DNA of 64,000 nt, from NCBI RefSeq assembly GCF_013912065.1, contig NZ_JACESA010000004.1, positions 124,001 to 188,000 on the forward strand. The letters run 5' to 3'. The position numbers and the translations under genes are program-made. The first letter of the stretch is position 1. Each line of letters begins with the position of its first letter. The notes beneath the pieces were generated by a model that was given only the letters and a program-made list of their open reading frames with translations, made no database searches and had not been told where the DNA came from. This stretch comes from Brevundimonas sp. (lineage in GTDB: Bacteria > Pseudomonadota > Alphaproteobacteria > Caulobacterales > Caulobacteraceae). This document shows, piece by piece, positions 27,924-36,169 of the stretch.

Positions 27924-29030
27924 TCAAGGCGCCGCTGGCCGCACCTCTTGACCGATCGCCCAGATGAAGCCCGACAGCTCCCGAGCGATGGCGGCGATGA
28001 CGACAGTCGGCCGCTTGCCGCCGGCGCTGAGCCGGCGATATCGATCGCACAGGCGCACCTGGGCCTTCCACGCCACGTCCCGCACCACCTTCGGCTGGCG
28101 AGAGACGAGGTCGGTTTTGCCGGTCGAGACCCGCGGCGGGTAGCGATAGCTCCAGGCCGCTTCCACGAGCATGCGCCGCGCTTCGCGGTTGCCGGTCTTG
28201 GTGATGCCGCCGCGCCGGATACGCTCGCCGCTGGAATGCTCCGATGGGACCAGGCCGAGATAGGCCATCAGCCTGCGCGGATTCTCGAACCGGCCGAGAT
28301 CGCCGACGGCCGCCACGAAGCTGACGGCCGAGATCGTGTCGAGGCCACGCAAAGCTCGCAACGCCTCGACCAACGGCGCCAGCGACCAGCCTGCCAGCAT
28401 GGCGGAGATCCGCGCTTCGAGCTGATCGCGGCGGTCCTGGGACGCCCAGACGGCCTCCACATAATCCTGAAAGACGACGCGGTGCGCATCCTGCTCGAAC
28501 GCCTGACCCGCCAGCCAGCGGCGGTGCCTCAAGGTCCACGGCTTGCCGACCGGGTAGGTACGACCATGACGCAGCAGGAACGCCAGAAGCTGCTGGCGCG
28601 CCCGCATCAGCGCCATCATCGCGTCGCCCCGGGCCCGCACCAGATCGCGCATGGCCTCGTGCACCTCGTCCGGAACCCAGACCGCCGTCAGACCGCCCGC
28701 GCGATGCTGGAGCGCGAGCATCTGGGAATCCCGCCTGTCGGTCTTGATGCGGTCGCCTGGCTTGCGAGCGATCAGCGTCGGCGCCGCGACCAGGCAGCCA
28801 TGGCCCATCTCCGTCAGCTGGCGGTAGATCCCGTAGCCACAGCCGCCGGCCTCGTAACAGAACTCCAGCCGACTATCAGACCGCGACAGCCGATCCGCCA
28901 GCTTGCGAACCTGTTCCGGCGTGTTGGCGACCTCGCCGCAGAACCTGACGGCGCCGTCGCGACCGTCCTCTGCAGTGGTGACGCTGATGCTCAGCTTGTG
29001 AACATCGAGCCCCACAAAGAGCCTGTCCAT
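27924..29030 (-). CDS. IS110 family transposase
   Basis: The 368-residue protein has an N-terminal DEDD RuvC-like domain: D in FVGLDVHK, E in FCYEAG, and two D in KTDRRDSQML. A transposase_20 domain follows (LRGLDTISAVSFVAAVGDLGRFENPR broken by turns; YLGLVPSEHSSG; ITKTGNREARRMLVEAAW) with its conserved serine region. ATG 29030 has GGAGG upstream; the extension to 29096 was not used. The gene is intact, so the element may be active. It lies between the ParB-like gene and a nuclease-like gene. Confidence 0.92.
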   Translation of the reverse strand: MDRLFVGLDVHKLSISVTTAEDGRDGAVRFCGEVANTPEQVRKLADRLSRSDSRLEFCYEAGGCGYGIYRQLTEMGHGCLVAAPTLIARKPGDRIKTDRRDSQMLALQHRAGGLTAVWVPDEVHEAMRDLVRARGDAMMALMRARQQLLAFLLRHGRTYPVGKPWTLRHRRWLAGQAFEQDAHRVVFQDYVEAVWASQDRRDQLEARISAMLAGWSLAPLVEALRALRGLDTISAVSFVAAVGDLGRFENPRRLMAYLGLVPSEHSSGERIRRGGITKTGNREARRMLVEAAWSYRYPPRVSTGKTDLVSRQPKVVRDVAWKAQVRLCDRYRRLSAGGKRPTVVIAAIARELSGFIWAIGQEVRPAAP

Positions 29031-29188
29031 TCCTTCCTCCTCGACGCTGCTGAAGGCTGCAGCATCCGGCATCACGCCGGACGAGGGAAAGGACATACGG
29101 ACTTAGCGCTGCGGCGGTGCTTGACGTCTCCTGTCCGCGGCGTGTTCTTCATCGCCATGCACCGCCCGCCGCCAGTTCGAGAGCGCCC

Positions 29189-30508
29189 GTGATCGGCCCG
29201 CGTTTCCAGCGGGGCGGCGGCATCAACGGGTCGGAGCGGGCCCTGGCCGCTCTTGCGGACCGATCATTCCTACGGCTCTGGACCTGGCCCAATCTGTGGA
29301 TGAAGCAGAACAGCGAACTCGCCGACATCCTGGTGGTGTTCGGCGACCATGTGCTGATCTTCTCCGACAAGGGCGCGGCCTATCCGGCGACCGACGACGC
29401 CCGACTGAACTGGACGCGCTACTACCGCCGCGCCATCGCCGAGTCCGCGCATCAGATCAACCGGGCGGAACGGTGGATCGAGCGGTTCCCGGACAAGGTC
29501 TTTCTCGATCCCAGGCTGGAAACGCCTTTGCCCGTCCCGCTGCCGCCGCTTGAGCGGCGGGTGGTTCATCGAATCTGCGTGGCGCCGGCGGCCGCGGATG
29601 CGGCGCGAGCGGAAGGGCTCGCCGGCCTGAGGCTCGCCCCCGCCGTCGTGGGAGACGCGGAGCGCTTCGCGACCGGTCGGGTCGAAGAGTGCCGCGGCTG
29701 GGTGCATGTGTTCGACCAGATCACGCTGGACAATGTGTTGTCCGAGCTGTCAACCGCGCCTGACCTGATCGCCTATCTGACGGCCAAGGAAGCGCTTGTC
29801 GAACGCGGTGGTCTCGCCAGCGCCCCGTCCGAAAGCGACCTGCTCGCGGGCTATCTTCTGAACAATCGGCGTTTCCCGGCGGATGGAGCGCCCCTGACGG
29901 TCGCGGCCGGGCTCTGGACCGGCCTGCAAGAGCACCCCCAGTACCTCGAACGGCAGCGCCGCGACCGGATCAGCGTCTTCTGGGATCGGCTGATCGAGCG
30001 CGTGTATCGAGGCTTCGTCGCCCGGGATCTGGAGCTCGGAAACGAGATTCCGATGCCCGATCTCGAGCCGATCCTGCGTCTCATGGCGGCCGAGGACCGG
30101 TTCAATCGACGGCTGCTGTCCATGATTATCGTGGAGCGGATCGAGGGACAGGGCGGGGCCACCCTGATCCCGTCCTCATCGCCGGACCTGACCTATCTGA
30201 CCTTGATCCAGCCGTATGATCGGGACGAGACCGAACGCGACTACCGGTATCGCCGGGCCCAGTCCCTGCAGCTGCGGATCATGGCGGCCAAGGCCGCCAA
30301 TCCGGGCTTGCGCAAGATCATCGCGATCGGGCTCGGACAGGCGAATGCGCGGGGCGGATCGGAGGATCTCGCCTTCGCCGACACCCAGGCCTGGTCGCCC
30401 GAGATGATCGCCCACGGCCAGCGGGTTCGCGACGAGTTGGGCTATTTCCGTGATGATCGGGTGGTGCTGAACCGCCAGATCGAGGACGAGTTTCCCGAGC
30501 TGGACTGA
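29189..30508 (+). CDS. Hypothetical protein with PD-(D/E)xK-like N-terminal segment
   Basis: The N-terminal 100 residues contain FLRLWTWPNLW, then ELADILVVFGDHVLIFSDKG, which has the D-x(n)-(S/D)xK arrangement of restriction-like nucleases, followed by QINRAERWIERFPD. The remaining residues form a mostly helical domain I do not recognise. GTG 29189 was preferred, with GAGAG upstream; the frame opens at 29117, only about 20 bases beyond the IS end, so the IS may have affected its promoter. Such proteins are found in defence islands but lack assigned function. Confidence 0.6.
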   Translation: MIGPRFQRGGGINGSERALAALADRSFLRLWTWPNLWMKQNSELADILVVFGDHVLIFSDKGAAYPATDDARLNWTRYYRRAIAESAHQINRAERWIERFPDKVFLDPRLETPLPVPLPPLERRVVHRICVAPAAADAARAEGLAGLRLAPAVVGDAERFATGRVEECRGWVHVFDQITLDNVLSELSTAPDLIAYLTAKEALVERGGLASAPSESDLLAGYLLNNRRFPADGAPLTVAAGLWTGLQEHPQYLERQRRDRISVFWDRLIERVYRGFVARDLELGNEIPMPDLEPILRLMAAEDRFNRRLLSMIIVERIEGQGGATLIPSSSPDLTYLTLIQPYDRDETERDYRYRRAQSLQLRIMAAKAANPGLRKIIAIGLGQANARGGSEDLAFADTQAWSPEMIAHGQRVRDELGYFRDDRVVLNRQIEDEFPELD

Positions 30509-30518
30509 GGCCTCGGAC

Positions 30519-31418
30519 CTAGCCCTCGATACGCACCGAGATCGGGCAGTGGTCCGACGGATGCTCGGCTTCGGGGATGCCGCCGTAGCGGTACTCCTCG
30601 AACGACCCCGGCTCGAGGCGTGCGGTGGCGGAGGCCCCCGTTGCGATGAAGTCGATGTATTCGCGGTAGCGGGCCTTGCAGCCCGCCGGCCGGTCGCCCG
30701 AGGTCAGGGTCAGCACCGAGCCCTCGGGATCGCCGTCGTTCAGATCGGCCAGGAAGGCATCGCCCTGGCTGGCGAGCCGGCGGTTCCAGTCGCCCAGGAC
30801 GACGAACGCCTCGCCGTTCCGGGCCCGCGCTTCGCTCCACCCCTCCAGCACCGGAAGCTGGTCGAACAGCACCGGGCAGTCCGGGTCGGTCGGCTCGCGG
30901 CCGGAGTTGCAGCCGGACTTCAGATGCACCGCCAGCAAGCGCACCGGCCGACCGCGCGACACGGTCACGTCCACGCCCCAGCGCAGGTCGGGATTGCCAA
31001 GGGCCAGGGCGCTCAGGTCGGGGTTGCGGGTCCAGGGCACGCCCTTGCGGATGGCGAAACCGACAGCCTGGTTCTGGATGAACAGGCCCGGCCGTCCCCG
31101 GCATTCGCCGCTCCGCGTGCTGGGCGGCCGGCCGGACATCACCACATCATAGATGGCGGGATCTAAGACCCGTTCGGCGGCAGCCTTGCTCTCCACTTCC
31201 TGGAAGGCGATCACATCGGCGCCCAGTGCGGCGGCATGATCGCGCAGGCGGGCGTAGTCGGCCTCGGTGCGCGGGCTGCAGCCCTCCCCGTCCCGCTCCG
31301 CCAGATGCTCCATGTTCCAGCTGGCGATCCTGAGGCTGCCGGCATCGCGGGTCGATGTCATGCCGACGCAGCCCGACAGGAGGGCGGCCGAGAGGGTGAG
31401 CGCGATCAGGGATTTCAT
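30519..31418 (-). CDS. Endonuclease/exonuclease/phosphatase family lipoprotein
   Basis: The 299-residue protein has a lipoprotein signal with lipobox LLSGC (Cys17). The mature part is an EEP fold: LRIASWNMEHL, VIAFQEVES (metal-binding Glu), VHLKSGC, VVLGDWNRRL (D, N) and HPSDHCPISV (catalytic His). It is probably a lipid-anchored extracytoplasmic nuclease or phosphodiesterase. It converges with the preceding nuclease-like gene (gap 10 bases) and is divergent from the DUF6035-like gene. Substrate unknown. Confidence 0.83.
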   Translation of the reverse strand: MKSLIALTLSAALLSGCVGMTSTRDAGSLRIASWNMEHLAERDGEGCSPRTEADYARLRDHAAALGADVIAFQEVESKAAAERVLDPAIYDVVMSGRPPSTRSGECRGRPGLFIQNQAVGFAIRKGVPWTRNPDLSALALGNPDLRWGVDVTVSRGRPVRLLAVHLKSGCNSGREPTDPDCPVLFDQLPVLEGWSEARARNGEAFVVLGDWNRRLASQGDAFLADLNDGDPEGSVLTLTSGDRPAGCKARYREYIDFIATGASATARLEPGSFEEYRYGGIPEAEHPSDHCPISVRIEG

Positions 31419-31602
31419 CGTGGGGTTCTCGCCGTGAAGGGTGCGGCCCGGCCGACGGCGGGTCGGCGCGGACCGCGGCCGGGCGCGAGGTCGGTCGCGA
31501 TCCGGCGGTCCCGCCTATCGCATCGGATCGATTCCCGCGATCCATCATCCGCCCTCTTGCACAGAGCGACGCCGTGAACATACTGGCAACACGGGAGTCG
31601 TC

Positions 31603-32862
31603 ATGGTCGCCACGGTCAGGAAGCCACAACGGACGCTGGAACGGGCCACCGACCTGTCCACCGGCGCGACCCTGTCCAGCGACGATCTGCTGGCGATCGA
31701 TCCGGATCGCTATCAGCGAATTCGACGCAATGCCGCTGCGGCCCGCCGCGAAGGCGGCGCCGCCTATGTCTGCGAGATGTGCGGCCACGCCGTCTATGCG
31801 CCGAAAGAGGCGCGTACCCTTCTTCCCTACTGGCGTCATCACAAGGGGGCGCCGACGACCTGCCCCTGGTGGACCGGCGATCCGGCGACGGTTGACCAGC
31901 GCAGCGCCGCCCAGTTCCAGGGCGCCCAGGAGAGCCCGCTGCACAGCTGGCTCAAGCATCAGGTCGGGGCGGTCCTGGCGCTCGATCCGGCCACCGAGAC
32001 CGGGTCCATCCATATCGACGAATATCTGAAGGGAGAGACCGGGAGCCGCCGGCCGGACGTCAGGGCGGTCAACGGCTCCCGCAAACTGGCGTTCGAAATC
32101 CAGCTGTCGAGCACCCAGCTGCCGATCATCGACAGTCGCGAGCATTTCTACGGCCGCGAGGGCTATCATCTGATCTGGCTGACGTGGAAATTCCAGGCCG
32201 TGCCGCGTCGTTTGATGCTGACGGCCTTCCTCGACATCTTCTATTCCCACAACAAGAACCTCTTCTCACTCGACGAGGAGGTCCTGGCGCGGGCGCGCGA
32301 AGAGGGCCGGTTCCTGGTGCGATGTCATTGGGAGGAAGGCCGTGAGTGGCGCTCGACAATCCTTCCGCTGGCGGACCTGACATGGCCCGCATCCGGCCTG
32401 CCCTATGGGGTCTCGCCGTGGCGCGTCGACTTCCTGCGGCGCTGGTGTGAAGCCGTGGAGGACGGGCGCCTGCCCTGGCAGGCGCGACAGGATCTGCTGG
32501 CTGAGCTGATCGAGCACCTGGCCTTGCCGGACATGGCGCCGCGCGACCTGGATGACCTGCAGATCCCGGTGCTGATCAGCATGATCCTCTCCCTCGAGCT
32601 GGGCAGACCCGTTGCGAGCAAGCAGAGCAATCTGGTCGAGATGCTCAACACCTTCTTCAGCAACAGCGCCGAACGTCACAAGTTCGCCGGCCTCATCCGC
32701 CGGGTGGCGGGAGCGACCAACCAGGGCGTCGCCCTCGAGAAGCAGAGCGTGGCGCGCAAGCTGCGCGCCTCCCTGACCTCGCCCCAGATCACCCAGGGCT
32801 CGGTGGAGGGCCGGATCGTGCACCGGCTCTTTCCCGAGATTCTGCTCCGGCCCTCCGCATAG
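31603..32862 (+). CDS. CoiA/DUF6035-like nuclease protein
   Basis: The 419-residue protein has an N-terminal zinc finger (C-x2-C in YVCEMCGHAV, then H and C in YWRHHKGAPTTCPWW). A PD-(D/E)xK-like core follows: RRPDVRAVNG with its aspartate and LAFEIQLSS with E-x-Q. This matches CoiA-related/DUF6035 proteins. The C-terminal half is helical and unassigned. ATG 31603 is preceded by GGGAG. Activity is inferred from the motif only. Confidence 0.72.
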   Translation: MVATVRKPQRTLERATDLSTGATLSSDDLLAIDPDRYQRIRRNAAAARREGGAAYVCEMCGHAVYAPKEARTLLPYWRHHKGAPTTCPWWTGDPATVDQRSAAQFQGAQESPLHSWLKHQVGAVLALDPATETGSIHIDEYLKGETGSRRPDVRAVNGSRKLAFEIQLSSTQLPIIDSREHFYGREGYHLIWLTWKFQAVPRRLMLTAFLDIFYSHNKNLFSLDEEVLARAREEGRFLVRCHWEEGREWRSTILPLADLTWPASGLPYGVSPWRVDFLRRWCEAVEDGRLPWQARQDLLAELIEHLALPDMAPRDLDDLQIPVLISMILSLELGRPVASKQSNLVEMLNTFFSNSAERHKFAGLIRRVAGATNQGVALEKQSVARKLRASLTSPQITQGSVEGRIVHRLFPEILLRPSA

Positions 32863-32960
32863 CACCAAGGCGCGGCGGCCCAGCCCCTCCGTCAGGCATC
32901 ACCTCGCAGTTCAGCAATTCGGCATTTTGATCACGCAGGGTTCTCTTATCCGGACATTAT

Positions 32961-33003
32961 CAAACTGATTATTTGACAAACCCCCAGTTTGTGCACCATA
33001 AGT
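32961..33003 (+). promoter_or_regulatory. abiE promoter with flanking inverted repeat
   Basis: A consensus -35 TTGACA (32973-32978) is followed after 18 bases by CATAAG. The repeat CAAACTG (32961-32967) and CAGTTTG (32985-32991) brackets the -35. AbiEi antitoxins are known to repress their own promoters by binding inverted repeats. Confidence 0.6.
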
Positions 33004-33009
33004 GCTCAG

Positions 33010-33834
33010 ATGCTAGGAAAGCTAAACAAGCTGGAACGGATGCTGCCGGAGGGTCTGGTGGTCGATTCCGCGTGGATGAATGAGCACGGCTACTACAACT
33101 CCCTGCGCGCCAAATACGTCGCCCAGGGCCGCCTCGAACAGCCGGCGCGCCGGACCTACCGTCGCCCGCGCGGCCCCCTCACCTGGGAGGTGGTGGTCCT
33201 GTCGTTGCAGACCCTGCTCGATTATCAGGTCGTGCTGTGCGGCCGAACCGCCCTGGAGATGCAGGGCCTCGGCCACTACCTCCGGCGCGAGACCCGGACG
33301 GTCCACCTGTCCGGCCCGATCAAGCTGCCGACCTGGCTCAACGATCTCCCGCTCGATGTCGAGTTCCGCCAGCAAACCCCTGCCAGGCTGTTCGAGCACT
33401 GGAAATACTTCTCGCTGCGCGGCGTTGAACCGACCGCGCCGGACAGCCCCTGGGCCTGGGGGTCGGCGGGCGTCACCGACCAGAGACTCGGGCACTGGGA
33501 ACACCCGTTGCGCCTCTCGACCCCGGAGCGCGCCGTCCTTGAACTGCTGGACGAGTTGCCCGACCACGAGGGGTTCGAAGCCGTCGACAAGGTCTTCGAG
33601 GGGCTGACCAATCTCAGCCCGCGACGGCTGCAGTTGCTGCTTGAGGACTGCAAGAGCGTGAAGGTGAAACGCCTGTTCTTCTTCTTCGCCGACCGCCACG
33701 GGCACGCCTGGCTGAAGCGGCTGGACCGCGCGCCCATAGGGTTGGGCAGCGGCAACCGGATGCTGGTGCGCGGCGGACGCCTGGACCCGACCTATCATAT
33801 CACCGTGCCGGAGACGCTCGATGCCGTACGGTGA
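33010..33834 (+). CDS. abiEi: AbiEi-type antitoxin, type IV toxin-antitoxin system
   Basis: The 274-residue protein matches the AbiEi antitoxin with a N-terminal winged-helix part (LPEGLVVDSAWMNEHGYYNSLRAKYVAQGRL in pieces) and the usual QTLLDYQVVLCGRTALEMQGLGHYL segment. The C-terminal domain (RAVLELLDELPDHEGFEAVDKVFEGL; KVKRLFFFFADRHGHAWL) is also typical. ATG 33010 was used; the start may be leaderless. The gene overlaps abiEii by 14 bases. It probably represses its own promoter and prevents toxin action. Confidence 0.88.
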   Translation: MLGKLNKLERMLPEGLVVDSAWMNEHGYYNSLRAKYVAQGRLEQPARRTYRRPRGPLTWEVVVLSLQTLLDYQVVLCGRTALEMQGLGHYLRRETRTVHLSGPIKLPTWLNDLPLDVEFRQQTPARLFEHWKYFSLRGVEPTAPDSPWAWGSAGVTDQRLGHWEHPLRLSTPERAVLELLDELPDHEGFEAVDKVFEGLTNLSPRRLQLLLEDCKSVKVKRLFFFFADRHGHAWLKRLDRAPIGLGSGNRMLVRGGRLDPTYHITVPETLDAVR

Positions 33835-34732
33835 GATCTACGACCGGCAGGTTCGCCTGCTGGTGCGGGTCATCCCCCTGCTCGAAACCGAACAGGCGTT
33901 CGCGCTGAAGGGTGGGACCGCCATCAATCTGTTTGTCCGGAACATGCCCCGGCTCTCGGTCGATATCGACCTGACCTATCTGCCGGTCGAAGACCGCGCG
34001 ACCTCACTGGCGGCGATCGACGCCGCGCTGAAACGACTGGCGGCGGTGATCCGTGACCGGATTCCGGACAGCCACGTCGCGGAAACCGTCAGCAAGGAGG
34101 GGACGGTTCAGAAACTGGTCGTCGCCGCCGACGACGCCCAGATCAAGATCGAGGTCACGCCCGTGCTCCGCGGCGCGGTCTTCGCTCCCGTCCTGCGCCC
34201 CGTCTCTCCCCTGGTGGAAGACCGGTATGGGTACGCCGAGGTCCAGATGGTCTCGCAAGCCGATCTCTACGCGGGCAAGATCATGGCGGCTCTGGACCGG
34301 CAACACCCGCGCGACCTGTTCGACATCCGCGACCTGTTGGCGACCGAAGGGATCGACGACGCCCTGCGTCAGGCCTTTCTCGTCTATCTCATCAGCCACG
34401 GGCGCCCCCTGGCCGAGCTTCTGCGACCCAATCCCAAGGACATCGAGCGCGAATTCACCGAGGCGTTCGACGGGATGACGGATGCGCCCGTGGCGCTGGA
34501 AGACCTCCTCGCGGCCCGCGACAGCCTGGTCCTGGACATCGTCGACGCCATGCCGGAGGCGCACCGCGCCTTCCTGATCGGGTTCAAGCGCGGCGAGCCC
34601 GACTGGGAGGCGATCGGACTGGCCGGCGTGGCCGACCTGCCGGCGGTGCGCTGGAAGCAGTTGAACCTCGATCGTCTGGACGCCGCTCGGCGCGAGGCGT
34701 TGACCAACCGCCTCCGCGCCGTCTGGGCGTGA
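33821..34732 (+). CDS. abiEii: AbiEii-type nucleotidyltransferase toxin
   Basis: The 303-residue protein has the AbiEii motifs GGTAIN (residues 31-36) and SVDIDL (metal-binding D48 and D50), plus QADLYAGKIMAALDRQHPRDLFDI with its conserved K and D. AbiEii toxins transfer nucleotides to tRNA or other targets and cause abortive infection or element stabilisation. Overlap with abiEi and the normal length point to a functional pair. Confidence 0.88.
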   Translation: MPYGEIYDRQVRLLVRVIPLLETEQAFALKGGTAINLFVRNMPRLSVDIDLTYLPVEDRATSLAAIDAALKRLAAVIRDRIPDSHVAETVSKEGTVQKLVVAADDAQIKIEVTPVLRGAVFAPVLRPVSPLVEDRYGYAEVQMVSQADLYAGKIMAALDRQHPRDLFDIRDLLATEGIDDALRQAFLVYLISHGRPLAELLRPNPKDIEREFTEAFDGMTDAPVALEDLLAARDSLVLDIVDAMPEAHRAFLIGFKRGEPDWEAIGLAGVADLPAVRWKQLNLDRLDAARREALTNRLRAVWA

Positions 34733-34930
34733 GAGGGGCGTTTGAAGTCGAGGGCGGCGTTGCCACCTCCGTTCCACCCTGTAATCTGGCGGGGACGGGT
34801 TCCGGATCGATAGGGACCGACCTTGAGCCGGGGGACGTCCCAGACGTCGGCGGCGACCGGTCCTGAAACCCCGGGCTTCCACGCAGAAGTTCCAGACCCG
34901 TCCCCCATTCGCCGTCCCGAAAGGATCGCC

Positions 34931-35209
34931 GTGGCCGACGAGATCACCGCAGAGGAGACGGCCCTCTACGAGGATCTGGCCGAGCGGGCCGGAGAGGTCG
35001 CGCGAAGGCTCCTGGCGGAACGCGGCCTGATCTATCTGGACGATCTCGATCCTGAGGCGGCCCGTGACCTGCTGGGGATCGCCTGGCGCGAGGCCGCGCA
35101 AACGCGGTTCGAGGGTCTGGATGTCAGCGAGCTCCACGCGGAGATTGACGCCATGATCCAAACCCTCGTCATGACCCCGCAGGGCGGCCCCTTCACCTCG
35201 ATCCAATAG
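34931..35209 (+). CDS. Small acidic hypothetical protein (92 aa)
   Basis: The start is GTG 34931 with AAAGGA 5 bases upstream; a TTG at 34823 is an alternative that adds a proline-rich leader. The protein is acidic and helical (ITAEETALYEDLAERAGEVA; LDDLDPEAARDLLG). No family recognised. It could belong with the downstream protease-HEPN group, but a gap of over 200 bases separates it. Confidence 0.5.
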   Translation: MADEITAEETALYEDLAERAGEVARRLLAERGLIYLDDLDPEAARDLLGIAWREAAQTRFEGLDVSELHAEIDAMIQTLVMTPQGGPFTSIQ

Positions 35210-35433
35210 GGCGTCGCGCGCGTTCCTCGGCGGCGCCTTGGTTCAGCGGCAAGATCGTCCCGCGTCCGGCTTCGGCGCGCGAGCGGACGCCCCCAGCGCC
35301 GAAAGGTCGCCGCACCTGACCGCCAGGGGCTCGCAGGCCGACGTCCGCGACAAGCGTGGCAATACACGCGCGAATCTCGATAATCGCGAGAGTTGCAACC
35401 CTTCCTCTGCCCGCCCGGCGTCCGGAGTCCGCC

Positions 35434-36090
35434 ATGACCTTCCAAACCTTCTCGGAGCATTGGGCCGGGCCGCTTTCGAACGTGGTCATGGTCCTGCTGG
35501 CGATCATCCTCCTCTATCCGGTGATCTGGAAGCTGAGCATCAGCCAGATGAGCGCGGCGTTCGAGGCCCTGAAAACGGCGAAGGACCTGCCAACCTACCT
35601 CGGCCACATCACCGAGGCTTCGGAGCGGCTGCAATCGCTCAATCGGGAGATCGGCGGCCTGCGCGAGAAGCTGGGTGAACTCGACACGATCCAGGAGGAA
35701 CTCGAGATCGCCAATCGTCGGATCGCCGACCTCCAGAAGCTGAGCGAGGAGCGCCCGCCGGAACCGGTCGCAGCCGAGCCCGAAGAGATCGACGAAGTCC
35801 GCAACTGGGAGGCCGTGAGCGAGATCTGGTTCGAGGTGAAAGACATTGTGGAGGACAGGATTGGCGGCATCGCCGACGGCCGCATCCGCCGCAAGTACAA
35901 CTCCATTCCGCGCTACACCTACGAGGAGATCACCCCCCTTCTCGTTCGTGACAACGCCCTGACCGCGGCGGAGGCCGAGGTCGTCAACGCCATGGACCGG
36001 ACGTTCCGGTCGCTTCGGAATCGAAAGACGCCTGTGACCCCCGAACGCGTGAGAGAGTTCCAGGGCTGGCGCGCTCGCGTCGGGGGCTGA
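35434..36090 (+). CDS. Membrane-anchored coiled-coil hypothetical protein
   Basis: The 218-residue protein has one membrane helix near residues 16-36 (NVVMVLLAIILLYPVIWKL), then a coiled coil at about 55-105 (ASERLQSLNREIGGLREKLGEL). A folded C-terminal part follows (YTYEEITPLLVRDNALTAAEAEVVNAMDR in pieces). ATG 35434 was used. No enzyme motif is visible. It is followed by a trypsin-like protease gene after about 80 bases and may anchor or sense for it; this is inference. Confidence 0.65.
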   Translation: MTFQTFSEHWAGPLSNVVMVLLAIILLYPVIWKLSISQMSAAFEALKTAKDLPTYLGHITEASERLQSLNREIGGLREKLGELDTIQEELEIANRRIADLQKLSEERPPEPVAAEPEEIDEVRNWEAVSEIWFEVKDIVEDRIGGIADGRIRRKYNSIPRYTYEEITPLLVRDNALTAAEAEVVNAMDRTFRSLRNRKTPVTPERVREFQGWRARVGG

Positions 36091-36169
36091 CCATGACGTC
36101 GATCATCCCCGGAAATCTTCAGACAGGGCTGGGCGGCCGGCGATCACAATCGGCGGACGTCGCCGCCTG

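Larger units (their letters stand above)
27650..29096 (-). mobile_element. IS110 family element, IS1111-like
   Basis: Inverted repeats ATGTCCTTTTTC (27650-27661) and GGGAAAGGACAT (29085-29096) bracket a DEDD transposase gene. Nine consecutive bases match, plus one more. Subterminal inverted repeats of this kind mark the IS1111 group. A non-coding stretch of about 260 bases (27662-27923) lies downstream of the transposase. Exact outer ends cannot be fixed without an empty-site sequence. Confidence 0.75.
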
